Assembly (NCBI GenBank): GCA_025677825.1 | Contig: JAIXMO010000023.1 | Span: 124,001 to 188,000, forward strand | Origin: Helicostylum pulchrum | Lineage: Eukaryota > Mucoromycota > Mucoromycetes > Mucorales > Mucoraceae | Direction: 5' to 3' | Length of the DNA: 64,000 nt | In this document: positions 1 to 11,300 of the stretch, piece after piece | Position numbering within the stretch: position 1 is the first letter of the stretch | Layout: every line of letters begins with the position of its first letter | Translations under genes and position numbers: made by a program | The notes under the pieces: model-generated | What the model was told of the DNA's origin: nothing | Databases searched by the model: none | The model's input: only the letters and a program-made list of their open reading frames with translations

Positions 1-1530
1 AGAGTTATTTATTAGGATACTACATAATAATACATTTGAAAACTACTTAGATATGATATATAGGACTAAAAGGTATCTTTGCGCTCACTTTATTTCGCTT
101 ACACTGCATTCCTTTCCAATCTTTCATCACTTAGCAACAATCTGTATCTAATTACTTTTCTTAAGATTCACTGCTGATACGCTCCCCATTTAAGTCTAAA
201 TGTATTATCTTTATATTTTATGAACCTGTTTCTAAGTACCTAGCTTTAGTGACAGCGATTAAAAAAGAATAATGCGCGATATGTTTTAAAAAAGTTTTAC
301 CACTAATTTATCTTTTATTGCCAGAAATCTAAAGAAAATTTTGAATTACATGTTGCGTAATAAAAATTGCTTAGAGGCATATATACCTTTGTATAAAACT
401 ACTCTTTGATTTCTGAAAATTATCTAAACTTTCTTTAAATGTAACACAGCAGAACCAAAAAAAATGTAATTACGCAATCGAAAATGATATCAAAGAAATA
501 AGATTTTGGGTACAAGCACGATTTTTATTACGTTTACCCACATACTTACCTATTACTCGTATTTGTAAAAAAAAAAAATAGATCTTGTTAAGCTATTGTA
601 GTGATTTTCGAAAATTATTACATAATACATACAAAAAAAAGTAACGTGATAGAATCAGAGTTTTAATAAAAAAAGCGTTTTGTTTTCAAAAAAAAAAAAA
701 AAAAAAATGGCTTTATTTCCAAAAGCCCTTTAACGTGATTTTCTATTTCTAGGGTGATGTCTATTGTAATAAAGATTCTCGGTGAAGGTCTCGATGTTTC
801 GAATAATTTAATCAGTAGCGAGTTGCGGTTATTTTACTACTGCGGTTAATTGTGGTATTCATTTAGAATTAAGAAAAAGAAAATTAAAGTGGTTGTAGTT
901 AAATAATAATGGTGCATAAAAAAAAGATCATATATATAGTATTTTGTCAACCGGACTATTAAAATAACAATAACAAAAAGAAGAATCACCAGTGCTGGAC
1001 GAACGACTTTGTTCTTTTTTTTTTCGAGAAAGTTGTTACTCCACTGACTTTTATACCCTACTATTTTATCTTTTGTGTTAAAAATAAATCCTCCTGTATT
1101 TGTTAATCTCGCTCATTACACGGCTTGTTACTCGTGTTGGGTGAAAGAATCAAGTTTGATATCGGATTTTTTCATGTTACTACCGATTTGATTATGTAAA
1201 TTTGGTATTCAAATCAGAATAGTACTTTTGTCTTCTAATAATATATCCACCTTTTTTCGTGATCAACTGAATACGCGTGAATTCGGAGCGTTTCATTACT
1301 TTATCCTCTAATATACTCGAAGTGTTCACGATTTTTTTTGTGGGAGATTAATCCAGTTTATTTATAACGTTGCAGGGACGGGACTAAATATGTTTATTGA
1401 TTTGAGTAAAATGTATTTTCCGTACTATTAGGAACATATATTTTTTCCAGTGAGCCTTCTCGGCAGTAAGTGAAACATAGTTAAATATTATTCATAAAGG
1501 ACATGTAATTCTTATTGAAAAGGCATAAAA
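1..1530. other. AT-rich non-coding stretch
   Basis: No reading frame with protein-like composition or plausible splice structure is visible. The stretch is A/T-rich with several homopolymers, including a run of about 18 A at 690-707. It lies downstream of the minus-strand gene that ends at 1531. Nothing else can be supported here. Confidence 0.6.
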
Positions 1531-3586
1531 CTAAGAGGAAGTGGTGGAAAAGAATGGACCAAGTAAATTCATACCTGTCTTATCTCCTTCTTCGGTTAAT
1601 TTAAGAATAGACGGGTTTACTATGGTAGAAAGAGAGTCGGAAGGAGCGTTAGGATTAAACCTATTTTTTATAAGAATGTCGTTGTGTTCTTTCTTAAGCT
1701 GTGCAATAATTGATGTTGTTGTAATTAAATTGCACTATTTACCACAAAGAGAAACAAATGTTAGTCAAATATACAAAATCAAATGGATAATAATAAAAAT
1801 AAATACCTTCATGCCCCAAAAGAACTTCAGGAAACTCGGTAATGACTCCAGTTTATCATCAACATCTGGCTTTATTAGCATCATTCTTTCCAACCAGAGT
1901 TCATATATTGGCCCTTCTGGTTCGAAGCTCAAGCTCCACAGATACAAGTGCTCGCCTAAAATTTTGGATGAGAAAAAAATACATAAATAGTCACTATTAC
2001 CGTACCTGCAGCATGCAAAAAGAACACTTTGCATTGGCGAAATGTCGCTAAACTCGCAAAAGGAAACTCATCAGCAATGTTTTTTAACATCGCAAGGGCT
2101 CCGAAGAGATCCTTATGATGATCAAAGTTGATCTTAGGCTTATCCGTACAGCCAAAATGGTTAGAAGTTTCAAGAAGTAGAATCTCAAGGTTCTTCAAGC
2201 CAAAAAGCTTGATAATACCATCCGCAAGATATGTTACGGTTTTTTCTTTGTAGAGCTCGGAATTCTTCAGTTGATTCTTCATAGAAATCAATGGCGCCTC
2301 CCCAGGCTTAAAACCGGCTTTACTCCAGTTGACAGACTCTGCCAAAGATTCGCTAACAGTTTCTAAGAACGGATATACAAACAGAGAATCGAACGTAGAT
2401 TCTCCATCCTTGATATCTAAGTTTGTATAGTGAAAACTATAGCTACATATATACATACGGTTAGAATTACATCATTGCATAAACTATCATAAATGGTCCA
2501 GCACAGCAATAAACAAAAAATATATGCCTATTTGAAAATACATCCCCCCCCTTTTTTTGCCTTTTACTCTATTAAATATACAAAGCTGGTTACGGAAAAC
2601 AGTTATATCAGAGTAAACGTCGCTTTTGTTATTTTAGGATGATAGTTGTTACTCTAATTTACTCCACGTATAATAAAAGGCGTTCTCAATCCGGGCACAA
2701 ATTTTCGTTTATAAAGTTGAACTGTTCCACGATTAACGAAAAAATACTTACGTAGCTCGAAATAGGGCTTCCAAGAAATTGAACATGTGTTCATCATCGC
2801 TTCCAGTAGGAGGAATGTCTCTAATCGCCTTATTATAGTCAGACTTGTTATCCTAAATTATTCATTACCAAGTTAGACATGATCTGGTAAATTATGGATG
2901 CGCACCTATACGATGACTTACACTGTTAAAAACCTTATCGATATACGGTATGGACGAATCAGGTAAAGAAAAAGTCTCCTCCACATGTGATTTTAAATGT
3001 TGCTCGTAAGTACTTCAATCCAAATTAGGACGATAAGAAACACCATTACCACATCTAATGATACCGTGGTTCTCAGGACCTCTTTATCTTTCTTTTCTTC
3101 TACTTTTCGTCTGTCAGTCTTAAAAATGAAAAGGATTTCAATTTAGTAAAAATAAGTTTAGTATAAAACGTCAATAATGTTACGTTGTTATTAACGGAAG
3201 TATTAGAGAAGGTGTTGTTATCTCCAAAAACTTGAAGACCGTAATTAATGTTAATACGTCTTTTTTTGGAAGGCTTTGCTGAGTCGGCTTTCATTTCAGT
3301 TCTGCTGGGCTATTGATAATTAAGTGAGTGTAATAATACGCAAAACTAAAGTTCACCTACAATTTTTTTCTCCAACAAATAAGAACAATGATTTTTTACA
3401 TTTTCTGGTACCTCTTGCAAAGTGTTGATCCACTTAAGATCGAGGGTGTAATCGCTAACTATACGATTATAATTTTTCAATTTATTTATTTGATTGTGAG
3501 TTGAAAAAAAGTATTTTTCAAAACACCATTCCGCCAAGGGATAGTATTTTCAGTTTGTAGTCGCTATATTCGTCTCTGGTTTCCAT
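1531..3586 (-). pseudogene. Mucorales-type repeated-family protein, multi-exon, one apparent frameshift
   Basis: A spliced minus-strand gene can be read from an ATG at 3586 to a TAG at 1531-1533. Visible exons include about 3361-3586, 3184-3309, one starting at 3118, one ending at 2922, 2752-2852, 2001-2442, and two more running down to 1531. Exon ends join in frame at GT/AG sites. Readable landmarks are NINYGLQVFGDNNTFSNT, GSDDEHMFNFLEALFRA, LEILLLETS, FDHHKDLFGALAML and HLYLWSLSFEPEGPIYELW. From memory these match a large uncharacterised protein family repeated in Mucorales genomes; its function is unknown. Near 3536 the reading frame starting METRDEY runs into a TGA, while the adjacent frame continues as LAEWCFEKYFF. 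One extra C in a CCC run would explain this. All later exons lack stops, so the lesion is either recent or a sequencing or assembly error. The LEILLLETS segment could be a nuclease-like core strand, but that is speculation. Confidence 0.6.
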
Positions 3587-4004
3587 GGTAATGAATAAGA
3601 ATAACGAAAAAGTATGTCGCGAATAAGAAAATGAGTGTGGCTACAAATTCGGACACTATCTTCAGGGACACGTGTAACACTCAACAAGGAAATTAGGTTT
3701 AGCAACACATTATTGGAATAAACTTGCACTGAACACTCAGATACTTGTCTATTTTTATTTTTTTCTTCAAATTATGTTCGACAATATTTTAAGATGAATT
3801 AAATAGGTTTTATTTTTTTTACATGAGGAATCTATTATTACAAAGGAGGGACTAGAAGGTACCAAATTTCGAAATGTTTACAAGACGAATGTCCTGATCA
3901 GTATTTAAAACGAAACCAATATCCATCACTTCTATACACTTGAATGTATCAAGGACAGGGATAAAAGCACTAGGCATAATATGCAAGTTACTTCAGCGTC
4001 TGAC

Positions 4005-4867
4005 TCAACATCCTGGTAAACAGAAAGGACCACCGGAAATGGTTGCTACCAGCACACACTTGCGTACGACCATATTATCATCTTGATTTAAATCAATATG
4101 ACCTAACATCAATCCATAGTTTATTTGGAAAAAAATAGTTAAACCAAGGATAATTTTAGACTTCTAGATTTGATAACTGTCCGTAATATTTTCCCTTGCT
4201 CCAAATAAATGTTGCTTGAACTCGGGATCATTGTCTTGTATAGCTTTTATAGCATACCCAGTTTCACCACGTAAGACCTGTTTGTACCAAATGTTACGCG
4301 ATTTTCATCTTTTGACATGTACGAACGAAAGCCCTTGGAAGATTTGGCGACAAATAAATTGGTTTCCAAAATGAGCAGCAACATCGCGAGACGTATACTT
4401 TCTGTTCATCATAAACAAATGCTCTCAAATGAACTTGTTAAACTGTTCAGAACTTTCAGTTTCATACTGCTGTAAATGAAGTAAATAAATCTTACAGACA
4501 ATATTATTTTATTTTTATTTTAGAACTAAATTTCATGTTTTTATAGTACTTTTGCCACGATAATGTCAAAAAAAAAAGACAGTGAGCTGACAGTAGGAAC
4601 TATCACTAGACGCAAAGCAATGGAAAGACTTCTCAAATACAATACATTACCTCCAGAAGGCCTCGCCCTTGTTGAATAAGTTTAATTACTTAGACCTCTA
4701 CTATCAAAAGTAAAACTTATTTTTTTAGATAAAAGGCTTTTTTTTAAAAAAAACGATTGGAACCAGATCAAGACTTTGTTTTCGCCAGCTTTCCCGTCCA
4801 CCACAGCTTCAACATTGGTTTTAAGCGATTTAACTAATAACGAAAAAGTTTGAGTGCTAAGCTGCAT
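4005..4867 (-). pseudogene. Decayed coding remnant with in-frame stops
   Basis: Three minus-strand segments read like exons of one decayed gene. Positions 4682-4867 give an open segment containing LSTQTFSLLVKSLKTNVEA. Positions 4164-4469 start after a TTTACAG acceptor and read QYETESSEQFNKFI, then a stop, then NRKYTSRDVAAHFGNQFI, another stop, then WYKQVLRGETGYAIKAIQ and FKQHLFGAREN before a TAG. Positions 4005-4121 read NYGLMLGHIDLNQDDNM and end in TGA. The composition is protein-like, but two internal TGA codons in one exon make it non-functional. I do not recognise the family with confidence. Proximity to the repeated-family gene at 1531-3586 and to the mariner element suggests a graveyard of repetitive elements. 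Confidence 0.4.
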
Positions 4868-6339
4868 AAATTACCAAACATATTTAAGGTTTGTATTAAA
4901 CGTGGCTGTTTGCATATAAAGAATCTATAACAAACATTACAATAGAATCCCCACGGCACAGAAGAGTGCTATTGGAATGCAAAAAAATATCAAAGAAAGA
5001 CAGCAAACAAGCCTAAAAAATAGGCTATGAATTATTAAGTATCGCATATATTACTTTACAAAAAATAGCAGGGTGACTCACAACTTATTTGTTAAGCTTG
5101 GTTCGTAAAAATGTTGTTTTTATTTTGTGACTTGACAAATGGATTTTCTTAACTGAAAGTGATTGACTCGTCTTTAATAAAGAACGTTTTATTAAATACG
5201 CTTATAGTGATATGAATTCCAAAACTGCAGCTTATTTCTATTTTATTATCTAAATACAAAAAATAACTTTTTGTCTTAACTCTTGTCTTTTTTACAGACA
5301 TTCACAAAGTCTTTGATGCAAAAAAATAAAATTAAACGTCATATTTTTATTTAGCGGTGCATCAAGAATTCCTTTTATTAAGCACACTTTTTATAATTAG
5401 TGATATGAAGTCCAAAATCGTAAACGATGATCTTTAAGAGCATTCGTAAAGTTTTTGCAAATACCCCGTTCATTTGTTTCTCTTCTAAAAAAAAGGCATA
5501 TTTTTTTAAATATGTACTGATTTTATTGTAATATCCATTTTTTCATGTTTACCTATACTAGATTTTCAGTCGTCGCAACCCCTTATTAAGTTTCTTTCGT
5601 TAGTTATTTATTTCATTGATGTTCATCCCCCTATATACTGCAATCGTGTTTTTTAAAATAAACACTGAAATTTTAAGACCGGCTTTTATAAGAATTTATA
5701 CTCGTCTCTAAACTCGCAGGGCGATGCTGCTTCGTGAGTGCAGCGAGCGAAAAAAGCAGCTAGTGGGAGTGTACTACCTTAATAAAAAAAATACACTTTT
5801 ACGTATTGATACTTATATCATTAAAGAAATACAGTAGCTACGTTATAATTTCTTAGTAGGAAGGTACAGTATAAGCGCGGTAATCTAAGTAATAACTAGT
5901 CTGGTTACAAAAACACGTGAATTTACATACAAAAAAGCTCGCGCGTTTATACTTACAAAAAAAAAAAAAAAAAAGAAACTGCTATTCATTTGGTTGCTGT
6001 GAAAATAAAAGTTAAAGAAAACACAACAATTGAGTAATACTAAAGCGAACATTGGTGAAAGCAAAAGCAAAAACTGAGTCTTTACTAAAAACGAATTTTG
6101 GATAGTAGAAAAGCGAAAATTGGACTTTATAGTAACGAAGACTGGTCAAAGACCAAGGTTGGTAATCTTATTGTAAAAAGTAAGCAATTTATTTTCAAAA
6201 AGCAGGGCAAATTAGCTTCGAATACTTGATCAAATTAGTTTCATTTTTCTGGGCAATTTATCCTCACACAAGTATCCAAAATAATTCAAAAAAGTAACCA
6301 GAGTTTTCAAGCATTCGGTAAATTGAGAGTGGAAGCACT
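4868..6339. other. AT-rich spacer with small repeats and a hairpin
   Basis: No supportable gene. The stretch carries a weak internal duplication: a 19-nt word at 5206-5224 recurs with one change at 5399-5417. It also holds a GC-rich island at about 5720-5775 with a hairpin, and a run of 18 A at 5957-5974. The open frame across that A run is an artefact of low complexity. Confidence 0.5.
5726..5760. repeat. Hairpin in a GC-rich patch
   Basis: GCTGCTT at 5726-5732 is the exact reverse complement of AAGCAGC at 5754-5760, with a 21-nt loop. Two further pairs are possible inside it (CG with CG) if A residues bulge. The patch is noticeably richer in G and C than the surrounding DNA. It could be a decayed element end or a structured RNA; the sequence does not decide. 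Confidence 0.35.
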
Positions 6340-6421
6340 GTACGTGACTGTAAGAGTCCCATTTTTCTCAAAAGGCGGATTTTTCAAATTGTAGGGCGGT
6401 ATATTCTTTTTTTTTTTACTT

Positions 6422-7751
6422 TTGTTAAATGAGTACATACTTTTTTATGAAGATGGCCAGGGAAACATTTGTGATGAAAATGGGCGCGATGCGATGGAAT
6501 GCGAAGAAGAGATTAACCCCTTCCATCTAAAAACATTAACTCGTCTTCGACTTTACTGCGAGAAGCAAAATGCAGAGCAGAAGGACACTGAGATGGAAGC
6601 CTTAGATGCTGAGATGGAGGAGATTGCCACCAACGTAAAGATCAATAGTGGTAGGAGTTATAACAACTACACCAATGATCAGAAACTGCTTTTTGTCTAC
6701 TACAATAGGATTAAGTTGTTCAATGCTACCAAATCTGGTAGATTAGCAGGCGGTGTTGCTGAAAGAACTGCACAGAAATGGGCTAGGAGACTGAAAGAGG
6801 ATAAAGATTGGAATATCTTCGAAAAACAAACCAATAAAACCAATAAATCAGCAGGCCAGCTTGATGAGAAGCATAAGATTCACCTTTTAAATTTTTATGA
6901 CAGTAATCCTCAAGCCAGGGTTGTGGATGCAGTTTGTTCACTTACTGAAAAATTCGCTGAAAGAATCAAGTGTGAGAAGTTTCCTCAAAACAGAATGCAA
7001 CCTTTCATTCAAAAAAATCACTCGTCATCCAGCTCCCAGAAACGATCCAACCAAAATTGCAAACCGCATAGCGTGGGTTGAGAAGTGGAGCAAAACAGAT
7101 ATGGATTACCTTGAAAATTGTGTTTTTGTTGATGAATCAGCTTTCGATATCAATATGGGACCTCCAGGAGGATGGTCTATTAAGGGCACACCAGCTGTTG
7201 TAATCACTCCTACCACCAGAGCAGTATCACACACAGTTTTGGATGCAATCTCGGCGAAGTATGTCGTGTCAATGGAGCTTCGAAATCCTCAGGAACACAC
7301 ATTCAAAAGGCTAAAAATCGATTCTGGTAATCGCAAAAGAAAAGCACCATCAAAACCAAAGAAGCCTGCCTCCAAAGGAACTGTCACTGGTTATTATATG
7401 AATTTTATTCAGAAAACAATGGATGAAATGGATTGCATTCCGGAAATGAAAGGATATTATATAGTTATGGATAATGCGCCAATCCATACATTTAACGAGA
7501 TTGATACTATGGTGACAGAGAGTGGATATAAGTACATTTATCTCCCTCCTTACTCGCCTGAACTTAATCCTATTGAGCAATTTTGGTCCATAGTTAAAAA
7601 TAAGGTCAAACGTAGTCAATTTCAAACTAAAGAGGATTTATCAACAAGAATAACTGAGGCTTGCAATAATGTTCCTCCAGAACATCTTCGAGCATTTGTA
7701 CAACATTCGGTAAACATATTTGAAGATTGCTTAAAAGGCAATCCTATCTAA
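6422..7751 (+). pseudogene. Tc1/mariner-family transposase, frameshifted
   Basis: Two overlapping frames together give a DDE-3 type transposase. The first (6422-7081) carries the N-terminal helical DNA-binding region; the frame opens without an ATG and its first in-frame ATG is at 6494 (MECEEE). The second (to 7751) carries SVRSFLKTECNLS and the catalytic core: first Asp in FVDESAFD, second Asp in VMDNAPIH, and Glu in SPELNPIEQFW. There are 34 residues between the second Asp and the Glu, i.e. DD34E spacing. Homologous reading passes from frame one to frame two around 6940-6965, near short A runs, where one surplus base would account for the break. An unannotated intron is less likely because no good splice pair brackets the switch. 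All three catalytic residues are intact. Confidence 0.8.
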
Positions 7752-7800
7752 TAAAATGTCCCAAACAACTGTAAAAAATATCTACTGAGGATCGAAGAGA

Positions 7801-7925
7801 CCGCCCTTTGAGAAAATTGTAACCGCCCTTTGAGAAAACAAAAACCGCCCTTTGGAAAAAAACAATCCGCCTATTGAGAATTTTAAAAATCGCCTTTTTA
7901 TTTAAAAAACCGCCCTTTAGTGTAT
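7801..7925. repeat. 22-bp iterated subterminal boxes of the transposon
   Basis: Six units with a period near 22 bp start at 7801, 7823, 7845, 7867, 7891 and 7910. The core is CCGCCCTTTGAGAAAA and units decay outward. At the left end two GGCGG boxes, in inverted orientation, end at 6378 and 6399, a 21-bp step that matches this period. Reiterated subterminal motifs are commonly transposase-binding sites; that role is inferred here. Confidence 0.75.
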
Positions 7926-8327
7926 AGGTATCTATATCTTCCTCGTCCGGTATGACAGACGTTCTTACTCCTCACCACCAAATAGTGTCACTACTATTAT
8001 GAAAGGAAATAGACCTTTTTTTTTTTTTTGAGTTTAAAAATAGGGGTAATAAGTATTAGTATCAAAAGAAAGCGATTGTGATGTAAGCTCTAAGATTATA
8101 TCCTATTTTAACAAACCCTTTAACGCTACAGATATATCAATACGTATACCATAGTATAAATATAGTACGGATCAATAACTTACACTCTTTTATAGGTAGC
8201 ATGGCTTATATGCTTCTCATTTTTATTACTGGGTATACGATTATCCTGAAAAAAATACCATTTCCAGCGTTAAGCAAATTTAAACTATTTTTTTTTTTTA
8301 TCTTTTTTTCCTTTTTCAAAAGTAGAA

Positions 8328-11300
8328 ATGCCACCTATTTCAAAACCTAGTACACCACCGCCAATACCTGATGGTATTCCAGATGTATTTAAACTAGATG
8401 AGCAAAAGATTTTACCAAGCGAAAATACGGAAAAGCAAGAGTTATATGTATTACAATGGTTAGCTCAAGTCGAACGCGAAATAAAAACAATAGATGTTGT
8501 AAGGCTTTACTTGTATCAAGTAATATAAAATGAAAACTAATTCACTACTTTTTTTTTAGGATGTACTTCAAAAATCTCAACCATTTATCGAAAAAACTTT
8601 ATTTCGACTGATTTCACTCGCTACAGCTAAACCGAGACGACCTATTCGGTTCTTAATTGGAAGATGTTATGTGATTTTGTATACTCGAGGAGATAGTAGA
8701 ACCTTGTTTGATACAGTTACAACATTACATAGTTTGATTAGCGCTAATAAAAATATTGACAAGGAAACGAGAATGTAAAAAAAAAAGAACCTTTATGTAT
8801 GTTAAACACCCCCACTAACATATTGCTTCTAGTGCTGCTATATCTACGACAGGTGCTATTATGGGTACCTCAGGTGGAAAGGTAATTTAACCGAGGAACA
8901 AATAGGTTTTTTATATACCGGAGAGAAAACTAAACAATCCGTTTAGATTTTATCGTTATTTGCAGAAACTGCCATGTTATTTTTGAAGGTTATTAAAAGT
9001 AGTAGTGTAAGTATTATGGTGGATCAAAAAAATAATTATTACTGAGTACAAATACGACCTTTATAGAGCCCATTGTTATTACGGTTAGAGACAGTGACAG
9101 CATTTACATTATTATTAAAAGGAGCAGGAAAAGCAGCTACAGAACAGATTTTAAAGGATTTAATGAAACAATTGAGAAATGGTTTAGTGGATAAAGCTTT
9201 GGTCATGAGAATTGCATCAGCACAGGTACGGGATTTTTTTTTCTAAAAAAAAAAATGGGAGATCAAAGATTTAAACATTGTAATTATTAGTGTTTACAAG
9301 CTGTTATTCAACATGCTACACAATCTTTCACTCAACACGATGTAGAAAATTTATTACAGCATTGCTTTAAAGGATTTGAAGGTTCAACTTTCCCAGTTCG
9401 TAGAGCAGTTTCTTCTGCTTGTGCTACGTTACTGGTATTTACACAAACTCAGGCAACAGTGGATCCAAACAAATCTAGTATTAAACACGCCTCTACTGGA
9501 GAAGGAGCTAAAAAGACAGAGGAACAGTTGGGTAAAGGATGTACATTAATGTCGATTGATGAAATGTTGTCTCTGCTTTCAGTTTGTTATAATCGAGTTA
9601 ATGCTTCGCGTGAACTTAAGACGGGTATTATTGAAAGTTACGCTACTTTGTTTGTATTACTGGGAACTGAATTTGTTGAAGCCAATTATGCTGCTATTTC
9701 GAAACATATATTAGAGGAAATATTGGATAGTCATAAAAATCCTATTACGGCAGCTGATGGTGCTTATTTAAGAGCTCAGGCTAATTTCTTACTTCATAAT
9801 ACGATTGGTAAAAGATTACTGAGTGAGCACGGTCAGGCTAATGCTATTCGTTTGTTGGTAAATAATTGGATTAAGAAATGGCCTCCTCTTATGGCAAATC
9901 AAAGCGCACCAAATAAACAAATTTTAATTTGTGTTACAAACTTGGTTTCTGAATTGGTTTGTGAATTAGAAGGTGCCTCTCGTTCGATACAGGTAAATAA
10001 AAAAAAAGGGAGGGGGTGTCATATACGTGTGCTAATAAAAAAAAAAAACCAAAAATCTATAGGAGGTACTGGTTGAACCAATGTTTTTATTATTAACTCA
10101 TCCAAGTTTTTCGGTTCAAATGGCAGCAATATGGTGTATTCGTTGTATATGTAATTCAGTTCCTTCCAATTTACTCTACTTATTACCAAAGTCTTTAAAT
10201 TTACTGGAAAAAAACTTGAGCAACTTGACAAATCCAGCAACCACTACCAAGGTATACCAACGTACGATTGCTTATTCATATGCAGTTGCATCCATCATGA
10301 GCGTCTTCCCAGCCCACCCAATTTATACCTCATTTGATCTGAGTGCAAGATCCATGGCTCTTGCTAGTCAACTTGTAAAGCAAACAAACAGGGATCCAAA
10401 AATTGCTAGTGTTCAAATCCAAGTCGCTTGGAACTTGATTGGATCAGTTATGTGTCTTGGACCCAACCTTGTCAAGATTCATTTACCTCAACTTTTATTA
10501 CTTTGGAAGAGTGCGTTACCTAAACCAACTGGAAAGGAAGCAAATGCTATCCGATCTGAATCTGAATGGTCGTTTTTGTTTCATACCCGTGAATGTGTTA
10601 CTAGTTCCATCTATAGCTTTTTAGCACACAATAGTCAATCGCTTGTTACGCTTGATATTGCTAAAAGAGTCGCCGCACTTTTAAATAATACGTTGGCGTT
10701 TTTGGCAACTGCTCCTACGACGTTTGCTGCTACTACTATGTCACCTTGTGTGCCGTACGAGACGAGATTGATCGACCAATTTTATTGTTTGAGAAGACGT
10801 ATTTTTCAATGCTTTATCACTATTCGACCTCTGTTATCTACTTACGAATCATCACTTAGTGGGCTATTGAGAAACTCCTTGTATGTGTTTACAGAACCAG
10901 AAAAGATTCTGGCTTCGTCTGGTGCTCACCAACAAGTAACAGCTACGGTTCCTGGGCAATTTGTAAGTGTTTGGAATACAGCAGATGGTCATGGATACGG
11001 AGTCACTAGTAAAATGCAAGGATACCATGTCGATGTTGCTTCAGGTATTGAAGATAATAACGAAGAAAACAATACGGGCAAAGAATGGATGACGAAGGAT
11101 AGATTTGAAAGAATTGAAGAGTTACTAGAAAGACCCATTATCGGATCTATCGAACTGGATCCTTATTACCTGTATACTAGTCTTTCTGATGACGATAAAT
11201 CGTCTCAAGATAAAAAGAGATCATTGATTCCTCAGCCTGTTTCACCATCTACTTCTTATATTGACGCAAGTATTGAACTGTTTGCCACTTTGTTCTCTAA

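Larger units (their letters stand above)
6340..7925 (+). mobile_element. Tc1/mariner-like DNA transposon (defective)
   Basis: The element is defined by a plus-strand DDE transposase frame (6422-7751) flanked by inverted subterminal sequence. On the left, TTCTCAAAAGGCGG at 6365-6378 and a second GGCGG ending at 6399 are present. On the right, CCGCCCTTTGAGAA is repeated from 7801 onward and the array ends near 7925 in CCGCCCTTTAGTGTAT. The outer left end is diverged, so 6340 is approximate, and I could not fix a TA target-site duplication. The right end lies about 400 bp upstream of the LAA1 start codon. Because the transposase is frameshifted, the copy is probably not autonomous. Confidence 0.75.
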
